Below, one piece after another: positions 1-9,523 of a DNA stretch of 64,000 nt. Numbering within the stretch: position 1 is the first letter of the stretch; each line of letters starts with the position of its first letter. Below the pieces are notes generated by a model. The model had not been told where the DNA came from. It did no database searches and saw only the letters and a list, made by a program, of their open reading frames with translations. The DNA is from Hyphomicrobium sp. D-2 (GTDB taxonomy: Bacteria; Pseudomonadota; Alphaproteobacteria; Rhizobiales; Hyphomicrobiaceae): assembly GCF_029872155.1 (NCBI RefSeq), contig NZ_JARXLA010000003.1, positions 372,001 to 436,000 of the forward strand. Reading direction: 5' to 3'. The position numbers and the translations under genes are program-made.

Positions 1-1
1 C

Positions 2-1609
2 ACCTCGCAAGGCGAGTTGAGCGGCAACTTCACGCCCGTGCAGCAGGAAACTGCGTTCCTCACCTACACGACGTCGACCGACGCCAACAACGCCTATGTG
101 AAAGTTCAGCTGAAGGGTTCGGAACCGGAACCGACTCCGGAACCCACCCCAGAACCGACTCCTGAGCCAACGCCTGAGCCCACTCCAGAGCCCACGCCGG
201 AACCCACTCCAGAACCCACCCCAGAGCCGACGCCGGAGCCCACTCCTGAGCCAACGTCTGAGCCCACGCCGGAACCAACACCGGAACCGACTCCGGAACC
301 GACCCCGGAGCCCACTCCGGAGCCCACCCCAGAACCGACTCCTGAGCCAACGCCAGAGCCGACACCCGAGCCGACTCCAGAACCGACACCAGAGCCGACA
401 CCAGAGCCCACGCCGGAACCAACACCGGAACCGACTCCAGAACCGGCAGTGTTCACTCCGTCCGCACGCACGCCGAACCAGATCGCGACGGCACAGGCGC
501 TGGATCTGCTCTCGCACGGCAATGCGCTGTGGTGGGGCGTTGCCAACCTGCCGAACTACGAAGCTGCGCGCACGGCCTTCGAGCAGCTTTCCGGCGAGCA
601 GTATGCATCGTCAAAGTCGGTGTTCATCCAGGGCGCCTACATGTTGCAGAACATCGTCACCGATCGTATCCGCGGTGCGTTCGGTTCGGTTGGCGCGAAG
701 TCTGCTCCGGTGATGGCCTACCCGCCGGGGATGATGGGGCTTGGCCATTCGCAGAAGTCGAAGCAGCAGCGCCTGCAGCAGGCAGAGGCTGACACACGTC
801 GCTTCGCTTTCTGGGGCAGCGGTTTCGGTGCCTGGGGCAATAGCGATGGTAGCTCAGGCGTCGGCAAACTCGATTACACCACCGGCGGCGTCATCCTTGG
901 CGCGGATGGATATGTCACCGATAATTGGCGTGTCGGTCTCTTCGGTGGCTACAGCGCATCGGCGTTCGACACAGCGCATGCCGAAGGTGAATCCGACAAC
1001 TACCACCTCGGCGCCTATGCTGGCACCGAGTTCGGTCGCTTGGCGTTCCGCAGCGGGCTTGGCTACACTTGGCACCAGAATGAAACGACGCGTTCGATTG
1101 CCATTCTCGGTCAGCGTGTCGAAGGCGATTATTCCAGCCAGACGTTCCAGGCCTTCGGTGAACTTGGCTATCGTATGGGGACTGCTACGGACGGGTTCGA
1201 GCCGTTTGCCAACCTGTCCTACATTCAGCTGAAGACGGACACGTTCACCGAGACCGGTGGTTCGGCTGCGCTGACTGTTCGCGGGGATACAACACAGGCG
1301 GTGTTCTCGACGTTGGGCGTTAGGATGTCATCCACGCTGGACTTCGTGGGCTTCAATGCAGTTGCACGAGGCACGCTCGCCTGGCGTCACGCATTCAGCG
1401 ACATTGACCTGCGCTCGGTGCATCAATTCTCTGAGGGTGACAGCTTCGTCATCCAGGGCGTGCCGATTGCTGAGAATGCGTTGGTGGTGAACACCGGGTT
1501 GGATTTCAACCTGTCGGATAGCGGCGCCTTCGGCGTCAACTACACCGGTCAGTTTGGCGATGGTGCAACGGAGAGCGTGTTCAACGCACGCATGAAGTTG
1601 AAGTTCTGA
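2..1609 (+). CDS. Autotransporter C-terminal part (5' end outside window)
   Basis: The frame is open to the left edge, so this is the C-terminal part of a larger protein; an internal TTG at 17 is not a credible start. It shows the end of a passenger, a tract of about 110 residues of repeated Pro-Thr-Pro-Glu units (bases about 122-446), an alpha-helical linker and a beta-barrel of about 280 residues ending in KLKF. A terminal Phe is the usual BAM recognition signal of autotransporter barrels (Pfam Autotransporter family). The PTPE tract probably acts as a stiff, periplasm- or surface-spanning spacer. The DNA of the tract is a degenerate 12-base repeat and could vary in copy number by slippage. 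The passenger function cannot be told from what is present. Confidence 0.85.
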   Translation, partial: TSQGELSGNFTPVQQETAFLTYTTSTDANNAYVKVQLKGSEPEPTPEPTPEPTPEPTPEPTPEPTPEPTPEPTPEPTPEPTPEPTSEPTPEPTPEPTPEPTPEPTPEPTPEPTPEPTPEPTPEPTPEPTPEPTPEPTPEPTPEPTPEPAVFTPSARTPNQIATAQALDLLSHGNALWWGVANLPNYEAARTAFEQLSGEQYASSKSVFIQGAYMLQNIVTDRIRGAFGSVGAKSAPVMAYPPGMMGLGHSQKSKQQRLQQAEADTRRFAFWGSGFGAWGNSDGSSGVGKLDYTTGGVILGADGYVTDNWRVGLFGGYSASAFDTAHAEGESDNYHLGAYAGTEFGRLAFRSGLGYTWHQNETTRSIAILGQRVEGDYSSQTFQAFGELGYRMGTATDGFEPFANLSYIQLKTDTFTETGGSAALTVRGDTTQAVFSTLGVRMSSTLDFVGFNAVARGTLAWRHAFSDIDLRSVHQFSEGDSFVIQGVPIAENALVVNTGLDFNLSDSGAFGVNYTGQFGDGATESVFNARMKLKF

Positions 1610-1634
1610 CACTACGCGCAAGCATGGTGCTGAC

Positions 1635-1666
1635 GGGAGGGGATCAATATGCATCCCCTCCTGTTT
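1635..1666 (+). terminator. Probable Rho-independent terminator after the autotransporter
   Basis: A perfect 9-bp stem (GGAGGGGAT at 1636-1644, ATCCCCTCC at 1653-1661) with an 8-base loop is followed by a short T-containing tail (TGTTT). It lies 26 bases after the autotransporter stop codon. The T-tract is weak, so termination efficiency is uncertain. Confidence 0.6.
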
Positions 1667-1744
1667 CGCATTGTGCACGCCCCAAGTGTTATAGCGGGGT
1701 GCCTTTGATCGATTGCAACGGAACGATGCGGCCAAGGACTCGGC

Positions 1745-2665
1745 ATGAATTCGAAGCGTATATTCGTCAGCGTCGCCAGCTTTTGTGATCCACTGCTGGA
1801 GTTCACGATAAGGAATGCGGTTGCGACCGCGCGCCATCCGGAGCGGCTATCATTCGGTATCGTCGAACAGAATGATGTAAGTGTTGAAAGTGCGCTGCCG
1901 ACAGGGCGTTGGCGCACGGCGTTTCTGCATGTCAATCCGCGTCATTCGCGCGGGGCATGTTGGGCGCGCGCACTGGCGATGACGCTTTACGCGGGCGAGG
2001 AATATTTCTTCCAGATCGATTCCCACACCTGCTTCGATCAGCACTGGGACGTTACGCTCATCGATACGCTGGAGCAGATCGATGCTCGCTCCGGCAATGC
2101 CAAAGTGGCTATTTCCATTCGCCCGTTCGCATTTGAAATCGACGACGACGGATCAATCCGCACCAAGCGCTTCACCGAAACCACGCTGCGCCTGACGCCG
2201 ACCGTGTCAGTCATCAAGCGAAGCGAGCCGGTGTTGCAGTTCGCGAGCGAAGACACAAAGCACAGGGATGATGTCGCCGGCTTCCAGATTTCCGCAGCGT
2301 ATCTTTTTACGCGCGGGCACTTCGCCGCCGAGGTTCCCTATGACCCGCTGTTCTATTTCCACGGCGAGGAGCAGAACATCTCCATCCGCGCGTTCACTCA
2401 CGGTTGGGACATCTGGCATCCGAACGCCGTCCCGCTCTACCACCTCTACAAGAAGCGCGGGGCCAAGGAGGCGCCGTTGCACTGGGATGCCGACTTTGAA
2501 AGCCAGCGTCAGGAGAAATGGTTTGAGCTGCGCCGTCGCGCCGATCGGAGGCTGGGCGAGCTGATGACGGGAAAGCTCAGCGGTGCCTATGGCCTGGGAT
2601 CGGTGCGCACGTTTGACGATTACCTGAAGGTCAGCGGCTTGCGGTTGGAGGATGTGGAAGGCTAA
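1745..2665 (+). CDS. GlcNAc-type glycosyltransferase (GT60-like)
   Basis: A 306-residue protein resembling the GlcNAc transferase family typified by the Skp1 hydroxyproline GlcNAc-transferase (Pfam GlcNAc, CAZy GT60). It starts with a GT-A-like strand (FVSVASFCDP), has a DxD-type metal and nucleotide-sugar site around FQIDSHTCF, and the conserved HGEEQNISIRAFTHGW segment that follows YFH. An AAGGA ribosome binding site lies seven bases before the ATG. No signal peptide is seen, so it acts in the cytosol. It stands alone just after an autotransporter, so glycosylation of that surface protein is a possible but unproven role. Family call fairly sure; acceptor unknown. Confidence 0.75.
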   Translation: MNSKRIFVSVASFCDPLLEFTIRNAVATARHPERLSFGIVEQNDVSVESALPTGRWRTAFLHVNPRHSRGACWARALAMTLYAGEEYFFQIDSHTCFDQHWDVTLIDTLEQIDARSGNAKVAISIRPFAFEIDDDGSIRTKRFTETTLRLTPTVSVIKRSEPVLQFASEDTKHRDDVAGFQISAAYLFTRGHFAAEVPYDPLFYFHGEEQNISIRAFTHGWDIWHPNAVPLYHLYKKRGAKEAPLHWDADFESQRQEKWFELRRRADRRLGELMTGKLSGAYGLGSVRTFDDYLKVSGLRLEDVEG

Positions 2666-2920
2666 GTACCGCCACAGCAATGAAAATCCGCTGAGCCGGG
2701 TGACGGGGTGATATGGTCTGGGCGGCAGATGCCCCCGAATTGAACCGGGCCGGCCTTCGTGGCTGAATGCAGTGTGAAATCAAGCCGCGCACCTCATCGC
2801 ATATCGTAAGCATCCGGTGAAGGGCACCTGGTAGCTGTGTCCGTCGACGAACGACTCAGCCTTTGGATGGCGCCGACTGCGGGCGCTTCGCCAAATGCAT
2901 GATGCCGATGCTCGACTGGT

Positions 2921-3858
2921 CTAAACTAGCTGCAGCGATGGCAGGACGGTTTGAGAAAAAAGACGCATCTGGCTGAGGGTTTGCTGGCGAGGCAATACGC
3001 CGTTGCCGTTGAATACGCATCGCAAAGCGCCGATGCCAGTTGCGCGCTGCAGCTCGATGATGCGCCGAGCGCAGGTTTCTGGACTTCCCATGATCAATTG
3101 ATCGCGCAGCAGTTCGTTGCGGTCGATTGGCATGACGTCGGCTCGCGCGATGCCTCGACGCTGGGCATAGAAAATGCGCCGCTCTTGCAACAGCGGCAGT
3201 AATGCCTGCAAATAATTTTCCGCCTCGGCTCTGTATGTCCAATGACAACGTATCGTGTCAGTGAACTTTCAGGCAGCCTGCTCCGGAACTGGCCGGCAGC
3301 AACGGCGGCGTTGTAGAGTTCGATCTGGCGGCCTTCCGGTGGCTCAAGGCTTAGCAGGAGAGGAAATCCGTGCATCGCGGCGAAGCCTAGCGTCTCCGGT
3401 GTGTAACCGGCGAGATATATCGGTTGGCGGCTGTCGCTGGCCGTGGGCGCCAGGCTCGCTTTCAATGTAACAAGAGCGCTTTCAAAACGCTCGCGTGTCG
3501 ATGCCGCGTCGATGTTCAGTTTCGCGAATGTTGCAGGGTCGGTTCCTCGGCCAAAACCAGCATCGAAGCGGCCGCCACTGTGCCATTGAAGCTGCTCGAT
3601 CTGTTCGGCAAGCAGCAACGGATCGTGCAGCGGCAACACCAGCACCGATGTACCGACGCGCAGTCTTTGCGTGCAGGTAAATATCGAAGCGGCCAGCAGT
3701 AGCGGTGACGGATAGGGTTGCGGCGGCGTCTGGAAATGAAACTCGTTGAACCAGATGCCATCGAAGCCTAGTTGGTCAATTTCCCGCATAAGGGCGAGGA
3801 AGTCGGCGTGGGAAATCCGATCTTGCTCGCGGCCGATGCCGGCAACATCAATCCGCAT
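2921..3858 (-). pseudogene. Luciferase-like flavin-dependent monooxygenase, frameshifted
   Basis: The N-terminal two thirds (MRIDVAGIGREQDRIS, later FDGIWFNEFHFQ and GTSVLVLPLHDP) are a bacterial luciferase-like (LLM class) TIM-barrel oxidoreductase using reduced flavin. Near 3228-3240 the frame breaks: the first frame becomes Arg/Cys-rich nonsense, while the family sequence resumes one frame over as EAENYLQALLPLL and runs to a stop at 2921 through MGSPETCARRI, a typical LLM C-terminal motif. One base appears to be missing. Repaired length is about 312 residues, close to the family norm. The ATG overlaps the upstream methyltransferase stop by 11 bases, so the two were translationally coupled. 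Confidence 0.8.
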
Positions 3859-4549
3859 CGAATTCACTGCTCTTACCTGCGCTAGGCCAATCAATCAGCG
3901 CAACTTCACAGGCTGTGCGATCGCCTCGGTCAACGAGATACCTGCGGTCACGGAACTTGATTTCAAGCTCTCCAAGGACATCGCATAGCGCATCCGCACG
4001 CTCGCGTTCGTACGTGTTGCCTTGCGCTTGCACGACCAGAGGATTGGCATGCGGACGTCCGACGGTTTGTACGAGAATTACGCGGCGGCGCGCGCAGCCC
4101 GTCATCTTCAACAGTGCGGTTGCGATGTCCGTAACCCTGTAGAGGGCGTTGGCGGAAAAGACGATGTCGGCCGTCGGAGCGGCGCAATCTTCCCATTTGG
4201 CGGCGATCAGCTGAGGCGGCGGGTGAGCGTCATCATCCGGCCACCGGCGTACAAATTCCGCGCGCATGGCTGCGGATGGTTCCACGCCGATGATGCTTGT
4301 GACGCAACCCGCGAGCCTTCGTGTGAAGGCGCCACTGCCCGGACCTATTTCCAGCAGGCTATCGTTAGAGCGCAACAGCGCGCGCGCGTCGGCAATCACG
4401 TCGGTTGCAAGGCGCGCTAGCGGGCTGCGCTCATCGTACTGCGGCGCGTACTCCTGCCAGAACGCTTCTTCCTCGCGGTCGTCACCCTGACGCGGATTAA
4501 CGTGCGTCGATTGCTCGAACGCCAACGCCCAGAACGCCGTCGGGCTCAT
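3848..4549 (-). CDS. Class I SAM-dependent methyltransferase
   Basis: About 233 residues from the chosen ATG at 4549; the frame is open further upstream, but that part reads like leader sequence. Motif I is LLEIGPGSGAFTRRL, followed by IIGVEPSAAM (acidic residue binding the ribose of SAM) and ADIVFSANALY, which is the normal Rossmann-methyltransferase order. It is transcribed away from the B12 uptake operon, back to back with its riboswitch leader, and overlaps the downstream luciferase-like gene. Substrate unknown. Being next to a receptor/ABC operon suggests a role in handling an imported or secreted small molecule, but this is inference. Confidence 0.75.
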   Translation of the reverse strand: MSPTAFWALAFEQSTHVNPRQGDDREEEAFWQEYAPQYDERSPLARLATDVIADARALLRSNDSLLEIGPGSGAFTRRLAGCVTSIIGVEPSAAMRAEFVRRWPDDDAHPPPQLIAAKWEDCAAPTADIVFSANALYRVTDIATALLKMTGCARRRVILVQTVGRPHANPLVVQAQGNTYERERADALCDVLGELEIKFRDRRYLVDRGDRTACEVALIDWPSAGKSSEFDAD

Positions 4550-4729
4550 CGTGGAACGATTGTGTGGCTGCATATGCAAAATGATTGGGAGGAGAATAAT
4601 GGAGCCTTCAGGCTGCGGCTTCTGGTGATGGTCGTCAAGGTTGTTGCCTGCTTGCGCCACTTGGAAACATTTCAAGGTGGTGTCGGCTGCACGCGTTGAC
4701 TCGCACTCCGATCGTACAGTTTATGGAGG

Positions 4730-4905
4730 CGTTCAGGTTCTGCGGACGTGCTCCGCAGGTAGGGAATGCGGTGCGCCGATGCAAGTCGGCTATGCCGCAG
4801 CTGCCCCCGCAACTGTAAGCGGCAAGCTGTTTGCGTAAGCCACTGGCGATTTCGCCGGGAAGGTGCAAAGAGCGCGATTAGCCGCGAGCCAGGAGACCTG
4901 CCTGA
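4730..4905 (+). promoter_or_regulatory. Cobalamin (adenosylcobalamin-type) riboswitch
   Basis: The conserved cobalamin aptamer core is visible in order: GTAGGGAATGCGGTG (from 4759), CCCCCGCAACTGTAAGCGG (from 4804), GCCACTGGCG with CGCCGGGAAGG (about 4838-4864), and the B12 box GCCAGGAGACCTGCC (4888-4902). The closing stem pairs CAGGT at 4734-4738 with ACCTG at 4896-4900. It lies upstream of, and on the same strand as, a TonB receptor and BtuFCD-type genes, so it should repress B12 import when cobalamin is plentiful. Confidence 0.93.
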
Positions 4906-5340
4906 GCATGGTCGTTCATTGATTGCGCGGGTGGCGCAGTCGATACGAATGCGTAGTAGCGACCGAACCTTAGTTTGTTTGGAACGTTCGGGAACGCTCA
5001 CGCCAGGCCACCTTCTTTCTGTTTCTGCAGTGTTTGAGTGAATGCCGTTAGTTACGGCAGTTTCGAGCGTTCCAATGTGTTTGGAGCGTTGATGTGCGTA
5101 CGCAAGGCTCGATAGAGCATTCGATCATCATGCAGTTGCGATCAGCGCATCTGCAGTGCACGGCTCGCCGCATCGGCGCAGTACGCGGTGCCGCCTGCTG
5201 CGATGGTGAAACCACCCGCCCGTCGCGCGCAGCCAACGCCTTTTCCTCAGCATCAGCTTCGCGCTGTCCGCGCCCGTAAGGGGTGCCGACATTTAGCGTT
5301 CTTGCGACCGAATTCGTGCGTTTTAGTTTGGAGTTCCAGT
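4906..5340 (+). other. Long 5' leader between riboswitch and receptor gene
   Basis: About 435 bases separate the B12 box from the receptor ATG. No convincing gene is seen; short open frames have no ribosome site or family features. The expression platform of the riboswitch (terminator or ribosome-site sequestering hairpin) must lie here, but no clear hairpin with a T-run was recognised. Confidence 0.5.
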
Positions 5341-7647
5341 ATGAAAACGTCGAGAGTATCCTCGTATCTCGTTGCTCTCAGTGCGCTGATCGTTCCAAGC
5401 CATACACTTTCTGCCCAAGAACTTGCCGCCGCCGATGGTGAAGCGGCGATCGTTCTGCCGGGACTGGAAGTGGAGGCAAACGAGAAGGCAACCCAGAAGA
5501 AGAAAGCGCCGCAGCAGAAATCGGCCAAGAAGCCAAATCCCAGCCGCCAGAGCGGGCAGGCGGCATCGGCCGTTGCATCCGACCAGTACGTCGTGACGCC
5601 GGGCGGGCGTCGGGAAGCCCGCGGTAAGGTTCCTGCGACCGTGCAGGTCATCGATCGCGACGTGATTGAACGTTCTACGTCGCAGTCTGTCACGGAGTTG
5701 CTGCGCGAAAACGCGGTTGGCTTCTTCAGTGAGTGGACGCCCGGCCAGACGTCTATCAACGTCCGCGGTGCCGCAAGCGATGGCCAAGGCAAGGATTTCC
5801 GCAGTCAGGTTCTCGTGCTGATCAACGGGCATCGCTCCGGCACAGCCAATTTGTCGAAGCTGTCTCTTTCCGATGTTGCACGCATCGAAATCGTACGCGG
5901 CCCGGCATCGGTGGTTTACGGCAGCGGCAACCTTGGCGGCGTCATCAACATCATCATGAAGACCGGCCGTTCAGCCTCCGGAACTTTCGTTGAAGGCAGC
6001 ATCGGTTCGTGGGACCTGCGGCAAGGCAAGGTGCAGACCGGCGGCGTCGAGAAGAATGTCGACTACTATGTCGGCGCATCGGTCGGTGCACGCGGCGATT
6101 ACCACAGCGGTCGCGGTGGTACGACGATGGAGAACACCGACTGGGATCGGCGCGGTGCAACGGCCTCGCTTGGTTATCAGATCAATGACAATCACAGGCT
6201 TGAGTTCAACGCCCGTACAGACGGCATTTATGACGCCGGCTTCCGCGGTTCGGCCGCCAACTACTTCGCGCGCGAAGATCGCTACAACCAATCCGCCGAC
6301 GCGAGTTACTACGGCCGTACGGCGGACGGAGTGTTTAACTGGTTCGCACAGGCCTACGTCGTCAATGACGTCGATAATTTCAAATGGGCATCGCCGATCA
6401 GTGCAGGCACAGCGCTGGATCACAATCGCCGCGAACTGGACATTGCCGGCGTTCGTGTTCAGCCGCGCGTGAAGCCGTGGGAAGGCAACGAACTGCTTGT
6501 TGGGTGGGACTTCGAACATAGCACGGTGCGCTCGACCCGCTTGCGGATCGCTGCGCCGGGCAGGGTTTTGAATCCGCTGCAGGTGCCGCCTCAGGACAAC
6601 AATCAGACCGATCAGTTCAACGGCTTCTATTTCGAGGATTCCCAATCGTTCTTTGGCGATGTGCTCAATGTGCGCGGTGGCATGCGCTACACCCAGGGCA
6701 CAACAACGTTTGACTGGACGCCGCATTATCAAAACCAGGAAAACAAGTCGCAGGAGTATGAGGCGCTCACCTACTCATTCGGCGGCACGTTGGCAGTAAT
6801 GGACGGTGTTGTGCTGCGCTCCGGCATTGCTACCGGTTTCCGCGCGCCGACGGCAACCGAACTGGCCGCGCAAACGACCAACCTCGATGGCTCACGAGCC
6901 TTCGGTAATCCGAACCTCGAACCTGAAACCAGCCGGCAGATCGAGTTCGGCGCCAATGTTAACGGCTGGCTCGGCACACTGGACGTTGCAGTGTTTCAGA
7001 ACGTCATCTCCGATCGTATCGGTACGGTTTCCCGCGGATCCGGCGCAAACAGAGTTTCCGATTATGTGAACAACGCCGGTGATATCGAAGTGCAGGGTAT
7101 CGAAGTCGGCTTTGACATGAACATGTTGCGCTTGCTGCAGCCCAGGCCGCAGAGCAGCAACTGGCGCTGGAACCTGTTCTCCAACAGCTACTACAACTTC
7201 GAGATGACGGATCGCGGCGCGCCAGCTTCGGCCAATACCGACAAAGCGCAGCGCATGTATCAATATGAAGCTTCGATCGGAACGCGTTTCGGTCAGGCGG
7301 GGCCGGATGTGCGCGACTGGTCATTCCAGGTCGTCGGCTTGCTGCGTGGTCCGATGTGGTATGATACCGAAGAAAGCTTCCGCGCTGGCGGGGAACCATC
7401 AACTTCGCACCGGCATCGCAAGAGTCCATTCTGGGTCTGGAACACGCGCGGCGACATTGAAATCACGGAAAACGTAAAGCTGTTTGCAGGCGTGAATAAT
7501 CTGTTCGATGTAAATGAGCATCCGATTTTCATTCTCACCGATACTCCTTCGTGCGCTGGCTTGGCCAATATGGCGAGCCAGAACGGCGGCTGCGGCACGT
7601 CGATGATGGGGCGCGAGTTTGTGGCCGGTCTGCAGTGGCGCTGGTAA
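5341..7647 (+). CDS. btuB: TonB-dependent receptor for vitamin B12 (BtuB-like)
   Basis: A 768-residue outer-membrane receptor. ATG at 5341 has GGAG eight bases upstream and starts a signal peptide ending near LSAQE; the open frame upstream lies in the riboswitch leader and is discarded. After the peptide come a TonB-box-like LPGLEVEA, a Lys/Gln-rich linker, a plug (VIDRDVIERSTSQSVTELL ... RIEIVRGPASVVYGSG) and a beta-barrel ending in GLQWRW. Control by a cobalamin riboswitch and the following BtuF/C/D genes identify cobalamin or another corrinoid as the substrate. The symbol rests on context; sequence identity to enteric BtuB would be low. A Cys pair near the C-terminus (SCAGL ... GGCGTS) could form a loop disulphide. 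Confidence 0.85.
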   Translation: MKTSRVSSYLVALSALIVPSHTLSAQELAAADGEAAIVLPGLEVEANEKATQKKKAPQQKSAKKPNPSRQSGQAASAVASDQYVVTPGGRREARGKVPATVQVIDRDVIERSTSQSVTELLRENAVGFFSEWTPGQTSINVRGAASDGQGKDFRSQVLVLINGHRSGTANLSKLSLSDVARIEIVRGPASVVYGSGNLGGVINIIMKTGRSASGTFVEGSIGSWDLRQGKVQTGGVEKNVDYYVGASVGARGDYHSGRGGTTMENTDWDRRGATASLGYQINDNHRLEFNARTDGIYDAGFRGSAANYFAREDRYNQSADASYYGRTADGVFNWFAQAYVVNDVDNFKWASPISAGTALDHNRRELDIAGVRVQPRVKPWEGNELLVGWDFEHSTVRSTRLRIAAPGRVLNPLQVPPQDNNQTDQFNGFYFEDSQSFFGDVLNVRGGMRYTQGTTTFDWTPHYQNQENKSQEYEALTYSFGGTLAVMDGVVLRSGIATGFRAPTATELAAQTTNLDGSRAFGNPNLEPETSRQIEFGANVNGWLGTLDVAVFQNVISDRIGTVSRGSGANRVSDYVNNAGDIEVQGIEVGFDMNMLRLLQPRPQSSNWRWNLFSNSYYNFEMTDRGAPASANTDKAQRMYQYEASIGTRFGQAGPDVRDWSFQVVGLLRGPMWYDTEESFRAGGEPSTSHRHRKSPFWVWNTRGDIEITENVKLFAGVNNLFDVNEHPIFILTDTPSCAGLANMASQNGGCGTSMMGREFVAGLQWRW

Positions 7648-8534
7648 GAAGCATTGTTGCGGTCGCGATGTTTGTCGCGGCCGCAGTCGTCCCAAGTGCG
7701 CTTCGAGCCGAAGCCGTTACGGTAACGGATGCGCTCGGTCGCAGCGTCACGATCCCTGCTCCCCCGCAGCGGATCGTGACCATTTTTTCCTCCAACACTG
7801 AACTGGTATGCGCCATCGGCCTTGCCGATCGGATCGTTGGCATCGACGCCATGACGCGCTATCCGGAGGAGATCGCGTCGAGACGTCATGTTGGTGGACG
7901 GCTCGGCTTTTCAGTCGACCGCGTGGTTGAGCAAAATCCCGACCTTGTCATCGTGACGCCGGCGCGTCAGGCCGCGAACCAGCTTGTTGAACCCATGCGC
8001 AGGCTCGGCGTTCCGGTCGTCGTGCTCACGTCACGGAACATGGCGGAAGTGATCGGCAACATCCGTCTCATCGGTCGCGCCACTGGACGGGCTGCAGAGG
8101 GAGAAGCGGTTGCGCAAGGGCTTGAAAAGCGCATTGCCGACGTTCGTGCCGGAGCGGAGCACATGCGGCGTCCGCGTGTTGTCATGATTACGGGCAAGCT
8201 GGGTAACGGTCTGCTTCTCGTGGCCCGGCCGAACACTTACACGGGTGATGCGCTGGGCATGGCCGGAACAGAGCCAGCGCTTGTCGGCATGCGTACGTTG
8301 GCGCAGGTGTCGCCGGAAGCCATCCTCGCCGCCAATCCCGACCTGCTATTGTACGCTGGTAAGCAGGAAGACCTGGATGATCTCATATCGCGACCGGGAT
8401 GGCGCGAGATGGAAGCCATCAAGCGCGGGCGCACGTGGACTGTTTCGCGCGCTGAGTGGCTGATACCCGGCCCACGCACACTTGATGGTGTCGAGCGGCT
8501 GGCAGGACAGTTACGCAACCTGAGGGGCGACTGA
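7635..8534 (+). CDS. btuF: Periplasmic B12-binding protein (BtuF-like)
   Basis: About 299 residues from GTG at 7635, which overlaps the receptor stop by 13 bases; an ATG at 7668 is an alternative. A signal peptide (AVAMFVAAAVVPSALRAEA) precedes a class III periplasmic binding fold: VTDALGRSVTIPAPPQRIV, then NPDLVIVTPA, and LAANPDLLLYAG in the second lobe. These motifs are standard for BtuF, FepB and FhuD proteins. The riboswitch-led operon points to cobalamin. It delivers substrate to the downstream BtuC/BtuD importer. No lipobox is seen, so it should be soluble in the periplasm. Confidence 0.85.
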   Translation: MALVRSIVAVAMFVAAAVVPSALRAEAVTVTDALGRSVTIPAPPQRIVTIFSSNTELVCAIGLADRIVGIDAMTRYPEEIASRRHVGGRLGFSVDRVVEQNPDLVIVTPARQAANQLVEPMRRLGVPVVVLTSRNMAEVIGNIRLIGRATGRAAEGEAVAQGLEKRIADVRAGAEHMRRPRVVMITGKLGNGLLLVARPNTYTGDALGMAGTEPALVGMRTLAQVSPEAILAANPDLLLYAGKQEDLDDLISRPGWREMEAIKRGRTWTVSRAEWLIPGPRTLDGVERLAGQLRNLRGD

Positions 8535-8539
8535 CGAGC

Positions 8540-9523
8540 ATGGTGCGATACTGGGGCACACTCGCGTTGCTGCTGATCTGCGCGGTGTTATTCGGCGCGT
8601 GTGCCGGTCACACATGGGTAACTCCCGCCGATGTCTTGAGCGCAGCGATGGGCGACACGTCAATGCAGGCCATGCTGTTGCGGGAATGGCGTTTGCCACG
8701 GGTGGTGGCCGCGTTGCTGGTTGGCGCGTTGCTCGGCTTGGGCGGCGCCATTTTTCAGGGCGTGTTTCGCAATCCGTTGGCTGAGCCCTATCTGCTTGGG
8801 TCAGCGGGGGGCGCCGCTCTCGGTGCCACCATTGCGCTGCTGGTTCCGCTAAGCCTGTCGCAGTCGTTCGCGCTGCCGTTGTTCGCCTTTCTCGGAGCCT
8901 GGGGCGCCACGCTGCTTGTCATCGGCGTTGCCCGCACTGCCGGCGCGCTGGATGTGCCGACGCTGCTGCTGTCGGGCGTTGCCATTTCCGCGGTGCTTGG
9001 CGCGCTGCGATCCTTTCTCATGCTGGCGTTGTCGGATGAAACCGTCAGCCTGCAGGTCGTGCTGAGCTGGGTGCTGGGCGGCATGCAGACGCCGACGTGG
9101 GGCGGTGTTGGCATTCTCGCAGCGCTCACGCTTGTTTCGCTGTTCGCATGCATTGCGCTGGCGCCAGGGCTGGACCGGCTGGGGCTGGGCGAAACGATGG
9201 CCACCGCATACGGAATGGACGTGCATCGTTTCGTGATGCTCGCGGTCCTGGTCGCGGCGGCGACGGTGGCAATTTCCGTTTCGGTCGGTGGCCTGGTCGG
9301 CTTCGTAGGGCTTGCAGCACCGCATATCGCGCGATGGCATTTGGGGCCACTGCACCGTGTTGTCATTCCCGCGTCGGCGGCGATCGGCGCGATACTTGTC
9401 ACGGTAGCCGATGCAATTGCGCGCTCCGCGCTGCCGCCGGCAGAAATTCCGCTCGGCCTTGTCACGGCGGTGGCGGGTGGCCCGTTCTTTCTGCTGTTGC
9501 TTGCGCGGAGCCGGAAATGGTGA
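8540..9523 (+). CDS. btuC: FecCD/BtuC-family ABC permease
   Basis: 327 residues with about ten hydrophobic helices and the signature of the FecCD family: WRLPRVVAALLVGALLGLGG, then FQGVFRNPLAEPYLLGSAGGA, and near the C-terminus GLVGFVGLAAPHIARWHLGP. It starts five bases after the binding-protein gene and its stop overlaps the ATPase start, so the three are one translational unit. It should dimerise in the inner membrane with two BtuD-like ATPases to import cobalamin. Confidence 0.9.
   Translation: MVRYWGTLALLLICAVLFGACAGHTWVTPADVLSAAMGDTSMQAMLLREWRLPRVVAALLVGALLGLGGAIFQGVFRNPLAEPYLLGSAGGAALGATIALLVPLSLSQSFALPLFAFLGAWGATLLVIGVARTAGALDVPTLLLSGVAISAVLGALRSFLMLALSDETVSLQVVLSWVLGGMQTPTWGGVGILAALTLVSLFACIALAPGLDRLGLGETMATAYGMDVHRFVMLAVLVAAATVAISVSVGGLVGFVGLAAPHIARWHLGPLHRVVIPASAAIGAILVTVADAIARSALPPAEIPLGLVTAVAGGPFFLLLLARSRKW

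Noticed and set aside
122-446. Regular repeats as a possible CRISPR array
   Set aside because: Units are 12 bases, contiguous and in frame with a coding sequence; there are no unique spacers.
106-546. Minus-strand ORF with Gly-Ser-Gly-Val repeats
   Set aside because: Exact antisense of the PTPE repeat tract of the autotransporter; low-complexity shadow with no start signal.
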